Shown here piece after piece: positions 7,851-11,536 of a stretch of DNA of 11,536 nt. A program made the position numbers and the translations under genes. Under the pieces are notes generated by a model that worked only from the letters and a program-made list of their open reading frames with translations, had not been told where the DNA came from and did no database searches. The first letter of the stretch is position 1. Every line of letters begins with the position of its first letter. Origin of the DNA: Actinomycetota bacterium (lineage in GTDB: Bacteria > Actinomycetota > Actinomycetes > Nanopelagicales > Nanopelagicaceae); NCBI GenBank assembly GCA_947480465.1, contig CANKCT010000011.1, positions 1-11,536 of the forward strand, read 5' to 3'.

Positions 7851-10198
7851 AACTTCACCACCGTGACTATTGCGCCATGTCCAGCGCCTAGATTTACAAG
7901 TAATTGAGAACCAAGTGAATTGCGCGGAGCCCAAATTGCATCATCATGAATATCTTCTACTAACGCTGCCAAAGTCACTGAGCCTTGTTGAGTAGAGATC
8001 TTTAATTGATCACCATTTGTTACGCCTAAAGTCTTTGCACGGTTTGGAGATATCACTGCAACAGTTTGGCGTGCAGTGCCGGCAAGATTTTCTTCTCCTT
8101 TTTGTAAAGTACCAAGATCTAAAAGGCGACGCCATGAATTAAGAATAAATTGGTCGCTATTTAGAACTGGACTTTGCGATGGAGAAACCGCCTGCATTGA
8201 AATACGTGCACCGTCCCATTTTCCTAAAGTTGAAATCTCTTTAGCTGCCGAAGTGACTGTACTTAAGTTGAGTGATACTCCCATAGCATCAGCAATCATT
8301 GAAAGAACACGAAGGTCACTTCGATTGAGTGAATCACTTACTGCTGCATCAAATGCACGTGCGCGGCCTTCCCAGTTTAAAAATGATCCGCTTTTTTCAG
8401 TGATCGCCGCAACCGGTAGAACAACGTCTGCTCGCAAAGAGACCTCACTTGGCGCTATTTCGAGTGAGACTACAAATGCTTTATCGAGGGCAGCTAGTGC
8501 ATCTGCGCTGTTGACCCCATCAAGTGGATCGACGCCACCAACGAGAAGTGCGCCAATGGCACCAGAATTTACGCCGGCATAAATCTCGTCACTGCTACGG
8601 CCATTATCTGAAGGAATCGATGCCACGTTCCACAGTGCGGCAATATCCACTCTGGCTGCAGGATCTTGGACTGGACGACCACCCGGCAAGAGATTGCCTA
8701 TCGCTCCAGCTTCTAAAGCACCGCGCTCACCTGCACGTCTAGGAATCCAAGCAATTTTTGCACCGGATGAATCCGCAAGTGCTGCAACTGCACTTAAAGC
8801 ACCAGCACTTTCTGATGCGCGCTCTCCAACAAGGATTACGGATAACGAAGTCAATGTCTGCTTGGAGATTGCCAAAGCTTCTTGGCCTGGTGCAACTTTT
8901 ATAAAATCACCATTCAGTTTTTCAACTCCAATAGATAACTTGCTTGCAATCGCAGAAACTTTCAAAGCGCGCTTTCGGAATTGCTTATTTAAGCGCAAGA
9001 AAACAATTGGAGATTCTTCTTCAGGTTCAAATCCAACTAAAAGTACATGATCGGCGCGATCGATATCGCGATATGTTGTAGAAGAGCCAACAACATGAGC
9101 CGCTAAGAATTCACGTTCTTCATCAGAAGAAATACGTGATCGGAAATCAATATCGTTTGTTCCGAGCGCAACTCTTGCAAACTTGCTATATCCGTAAGCG
9201 TCCTCATGTGTAGCACGACCGCCAACAAGTACCGCGGAACTATTTTCTTTAAGACCCTTAGCTGCAGCCGCTAAAGCTTCAGGCCATGAAGCTTGAACTA
9301 ATTCTCCTGAAGCATCGCGGATTAATGGTTGAGTCAGGCGGTCAACAGCAGTGACATATTTAAATGCCCAACGACCTTTGTCACAGTTCCACTCTTCATT
9401 AACCGAAGCATCATCGCCAGCAAGTCGACGAAGGGTTTTACCTCGACGCACATCTGTGCGCATGTCACAACCTGATGCACAGTGCTCACATGCCGACGGT
9501 GTTGATACTAAATCGAATGGGCGTGCACGGAAACGGTAAGAAGCCCCAGTCAATGCACCAACTGGGCAGATCTGTACTGCGTTACCCGAGAAATATGATT
9601 TAAATGGAGCTTTTTCGTAAATTCCTACTTGCTGAAGTGCTCCTCGTTCATTCAGAGTAATAAAAGGATCGCTGGCAATTTGATCAGAAAAGCGAGTACA
9701 GCGCGCACATAAAACGCAACGTTCACGATCAAGTAAAACTTGAGATGAGATGTTTATCGGCTTATCAAATGTGCGTTTAACGCCTTCAAAACGCGTCTCG
9801 CTGCGACCAGTACTCATCGCTTGGTTCTGTAATGGGCACTCACCGCCTTTATCGCAGACGGGACAATCTAAAGGGTGATTAATTAGTAAAAGTTCCATCA
9901 CACCTTTTTGAGCTTTATCAGCGACGATTGAAGTGAGTTGAGTTTTAACAATCATTCCTGGCTCAACAGGTATCGTGCATGATGCTTGTGGTTTTGGAAA
10001 TGCACGACCATTAATTTCAATATCAACTAAACACTGACGGCACGCGCCAACTGGATCAAGAAGTGGGTGATCGCAAAAACGTGGAATTTGAATTCCAAGT
10101 TGCTCAGCCGCGCGAATTACTAACGTTCCCTTTGGAACGCTGACTTCAAACCCATCAATTACAACAGTGATTAGGTCGGTGATTTCTGCAGTTGTCAT
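7847..10198 (-). CDS. nuoG: NADH-quinone oxidoreductase subunit G (NuoG), multi-cluster iron-sulphur subunit
   Basis: NuoG is the largest peripheral-arm subunit and carries electrons from the NuoF side to NuoI. The protein is 783 residues. The N-terminal 2Fe-2S domain has ligands Cys42, 53, 56 and 74 (N1b). The next domain has His108, Cys112, 115 and 121 ([19 protein letters not shown]5), then Cys161, 164, 167 and 211 (CVLCARC, ICPVG; N4). A fourth set, Cys237, 240, 244 and 272 ([14 protein letters not shown]), matches the extra N7 cluster of some bacterial enzymes. Residues from about 285 onward are the molybdopterin-oxidoreductase-like region ([29 protein letters not shown]), which in complex I binds no cofactor. 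The C-terminus is a small beta-barrel-like domain ([20 protein letters not shown]). The ATG at 10198 abuts the nuoF TAA (TAAATG), and the stop overlaps nuoH as ATGA. Confidence 0.98.
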   Translation of the reverse strand: MTTAEITDLITVVIDGFEVSVPKGTLVIRAAEQLGIQIPRFCDHPLLDPVGACRQCLVDIEINGRAFPKPQASCTIPVEPGMIVKTQLTSIVADKAQKGVMELLLINHPLDCPVCDKGGECPLQNQAMSTGRSETRFEGVKRTFDKPINISSQVLLDRERCVLCARCTRFSDQIASDPFITLNERGALQQVGIYEKAPFKSYFSGNAVQICPVGALTGASYRFRARPFDLVSTPSACEHCASGCDMRTDVRRGKTLRRLAGDDASVNEEWNCDKGRWAFKYVTAVDRLTQPLIRDASGELVQASWPEALAAAAKGLKENSSAVLVGGRATHEDAYGYSKFARVALGTNDIDFRSRISSDEEREFLAAHVVGSSTTYRDIDRADHVLLVGFEPEEESPIVFLRLNKQFRKRALKVSAIASKLSIGVEKLNGDFIKVAPGQEALAISKQTLTSLSVILVGERASESAGALSAVAALADSSGAKIAWIPRRAGERGALEAGAIGNLLPGGRPVQDPAARVDIAALWNVASIPSDNGRSSDEIYAGVNSGAIGALLVGGVDPLDGVNSADALAALDKAFVVSLEIAPSEVSLRADVVLPVAAITEKSGSFLNWEGRARAFDAAVSDSLNRSDLRVLSMIADAMGVSLNLSTVTSAAKEISTLGKWDGARISMQAVSPSQSPVLNSDQFILNSWRRLLDLGTLQKGEENLAGTARQTVAVISPNRAKTLGVTNGDQLKISTQQGSVTLAALVEDIHDDAIWAPRNSLGSQLLVNLGAGHGAIVTVVKL

Positions 10199-11479
10199 TT
10201 ATGCACCAGCCCCAACAAATAAAGTTGACGCTACTGGATCAAATGGACAGCCACCATGAGTTATGTGTGCAATGTATTCATCTCGGAAATACTTAATGGA
10301 TGAAGTAATTGGACTTGTTGCACCATCACCTAGTGCACAGAAAGAACGGCCCATGATGTTGTCGCACAAATCAAGTAGCTTCGCGAGATCTGCTTCGGTA
10401 CCTTTTCCAGCTTCCAAGTCACGCAGAATCTGTACTAACCACCAAGTTCCTTCGCGACAAGGTGTGCACTTGCCGCATGACTCGTGCTTGTAAAACTCAG
10501 TCCATCGCAGAACTGCACGCACAACACATGTAGTTTCATCAAAGATTTGCAAAGCTTTTGTACCTAACATCGAACCCGCTGCAGCGACTCCTTCATAATC
10601 TAACGGAGTATCGAGATGCTCGTGTGTAAATATCGGTGTTGATGAACCACCAGGAGTCCAAAACTTCAAGGTGTGACCATTGCGAATTCCGCCAGAGAGT
10701 TCAAGGATTTCACGAAGCGTGATACCTAATGGGGCTTCGAACTGGCCCGGGTTGTTCACATGGCCAGAGAGTGAATACAGCGTTGTTCCCTTGCTTTTTT
10801 CAGTGCCCATTGATTGATACCACTCCGCACCATTGGCAACTATCGCAGGGACTGCAGAGATTGATTCAACGTTATTAACAACAGTTGGGCGGGCATACAA
10901 ACCTGCAATCGCCGGGAATGGTGGACGCAATCGTGGCTGCCCACGGAAACCTTCAAGTGAATCTAAAAGTGCAGTTTCTTCACCACAGATATATGCCCCG
11001 GCTCCAACATGAAGAACTAAATCAATACCGTTTCCAAGATGACCAGCTTTATAAGCATCTTCAATTGCTTGGTTGAGTCGACGGACAACATGTGTGACTT
11101 CTCCGCGAATATAAATAAAAGCATGTTTTGCACGAATTGCATGGCAAGCAATAATGCAACCTTCAACTAATACATGCGGATTTGCCATGAGCAATGGCAT
11201 GTCTTTACAGGTACCTGGTTCAGATTCATCGGCATTAACAACTAAGTAGTGATCTTTATTATCGCCTTGCGGAATAAATCCCCATTTCATTCCAGTTGGG
11301 AATCCTGCTCCACCGCGTCCACGTAATCCTGAGTCCTTAACTAATTGAATTACGGCATCTGGATCCATTGCTAAAGCTTTTTGTGAAGCTTGATATCCAC
11401 CATGGCGTGTGTAAGCCTCGATTGTGAAAGAGTCTTTCTCATCCCAATGTGCAGAAAGTACTGGCGCTAATCTCGTCAT
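10199..11479 (-). CDS. nuoF: NADH-quinone oxidoreductase subunit F (NuoF), NADH- and FMN-binding
   Basis: NuoF is the NADH-binding flavoprotein where hydride enters complex I. The protein is 426 residues, normal length. GLRGRGGAGFPTGMKWGF (51-68) is the glycine-rich FMN/NADH loop. YLVVNADESEPGTCKD and GAGAYICGEETALLDSLEG are further signature stretches of the family. The [4Fe-4S] cluster N3 ligands are Cys335, 338 and 341 (ESCGKCTPCREGTWW) and Cys381 (SFCALGDGA), spaced as expected. The N-terminus is short (MTRLAPVLSAHWDEKDSFTI), as in actinobacterial NuoF. The start overlaps the nuoE stop as TAATG, and GAGGG lies six bases upstream of the ATG. The gene sits between nuoE, its partner in the NADH-oxidising module, and nuoG. 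Confidence 0.98.
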   Translation of the reverse strand: MTRLAPVLSAHWDEKDSFTIEAYTRHGGYQASQKALAMDPDAVIQLVKDSGLRGRGGAGFPTGMKWGFIPQGDNKDHYLVVNADESEPGTCKDMPLLMANPHVLVEGCIIACHAIRAKHAFIYIRGEVTHVVRRLNQAIEDAYKAGHLGNGIDLVLHVGAGAYICGEETALLDSLEGFRGQPRLRPPFPAIAGLYARPTVVNNVESISAVPAIVANGAEWYQSMGTEKSKGTTLYSLSGHVNNPGQFEAPLGITLREILELSGGIRNGHTLKFWTPGGSSTPIFTHEHLDTPLDYEGVAAAGSMLGTKALQIFDETTCVVRAVLRWTEFYKHESCGKCTPCREGTWWLVQILRDLEAGKGTEADLAKLLDLCDNIMGRSFCALGDGATSPITSSIKYFRDEYIAHITHGGCPFDPVASTLFVGAGA

Positions 11480-11536
11480 TACTTGCCCTCTTTCGAAATC
11501 TTTAAACCAAGAAGAGTTGGCTCGCCAGCTTGAACA
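11479..11536 (-). CDS. nuoE: NADH-quinone oxidoreductase subunit E (NuoE), C-terminal fragment
   Basis: Only the last 18 whole codons and the stop are in the window, reading VQAGEPTLLGLKISKEGK and then TAA. The reading frame is open to the right edge. The GEPTLLGLKIS pattern resembles the C-terminal end of actinobacterial NuoE, in which a G-PT--GL- motif follows the 2Fe-2S ligands. The position directly upstream of nuoF, with a one-base TAATG overlap, is where nuoE belongs in nuo operons. NuoE is the thioredoxin-fold [2Fe-2S] (N1a) partner of NuoF, but none of its cluster ligands are in this fragment, so the call rests mostly on gene order. Confidence 0.85.
   Translation of the reverse strand, partial: VQAGEPTLLGLKISKEGK
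11486..11490 (-). promoter_or_regulatory. Ribosome binding site of nuoF (GAGGG)
   Basis: GAGGG inside the last nuoE codons, six bases before the nuoF ATG at 11479. It supports that start and a coupled nuoE-nuoF translation. Confidence 0.65.

Noticed and set aside
7851-7934. An N-terminal extension of nuoH back to 7934.
   Set aside because: The added residues ([10 protein letters not shown]...) do not resemble any NuoH N-terminus and overlap the conserved end of nuoG. The ATGA start at 7850 fits the family and the junction pattern.
8076-8582. A 168-codon plus-strand open frame opposite nuoG.
   Set aside because: It lies wholly antisense to a conserved gene with intact motifs, its product is a low-complexity Ser/Arg/Ala-rich string with no recognisable domain, and it looks like a by-product of nuoG codon bias.
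1-11536. A search for a hidden accessory system: defence genes, mobile elements, CRISPR repeats, tRNAs, riboswitches or long inverted repeats.
   Set aside because: Coding density is complete with conserved nuo genes, no space remains for such elements, and I saw no repeat arrays or structured RNA signatures by eye.

Overview
The whole window is one block of a respiratory complex I operon (type-1 NADH dehydrogenase, nuo), with every gene on the minus strand. From high to low coordinates, which is the direction of transcription, it holds the 3' end of nuoE, then complete nuoF, nuoG, nuoH, nuoI, nuoJ, nuoK, nuoL and nuoM, then nuoN, which runs off the left edge only a few codons from its expected end. 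The nuoA-D genes and the operon promoter would lie beyond the right edge. There is no intergenic stretch longer than 2 bases, and I see no RNA gene, mobile element, CRISPR array, terminator or plus-strand gene.

The protein sequences look actinobacterial. The NuoI ferredoxin region, the charged loop of NuoN before its proton-channel helices, the ATPGTSVLLLGVLDKVGTFG stretch of NuoM and the long C-terminal tail of NuoJ ([18 protein letters not shown]) all resemble the actinobacterial versions as I remember them. The DNA is A+T-rich by eye (GC roughly in the low-to-mid 40s percent, not computed), which is unusual for that phylum. Together these suggest a streamlined, low-GC aquatic actinobacterium such as the freshwater acI group (Nanopelagicales). 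This assignment is inference.

The genes together encode most of the enzyme. NuoE, NuoF and NuoG form the NADH-oxidising module with FMN and a chain of iron-sulphur clusters. NuoI carries two more [4Fe-4S] clusters towards the quinone site. NuoH joins the peripheral arm to the membrane arm. NuoJ, NuoK, NuoL, NuoM and NuoN form the proton-pumping membrane arm. All key cofactor ligands and channel residues I checked are present and no frame is broken. Gene junctions are TAATG, TAAATG, ATGA, one 8-base overlap and one 2-base gap, which points to a single transcript with coupled translation.

I found no undescribed system. The points worth a second look are modest: start-site choices (nuoI, nuoH, nuoM), the missing Shine-Dalgarno of nuoL, the NuoJ tail, the retained N7 cluster site in NuoG and the low GC of the lineage.
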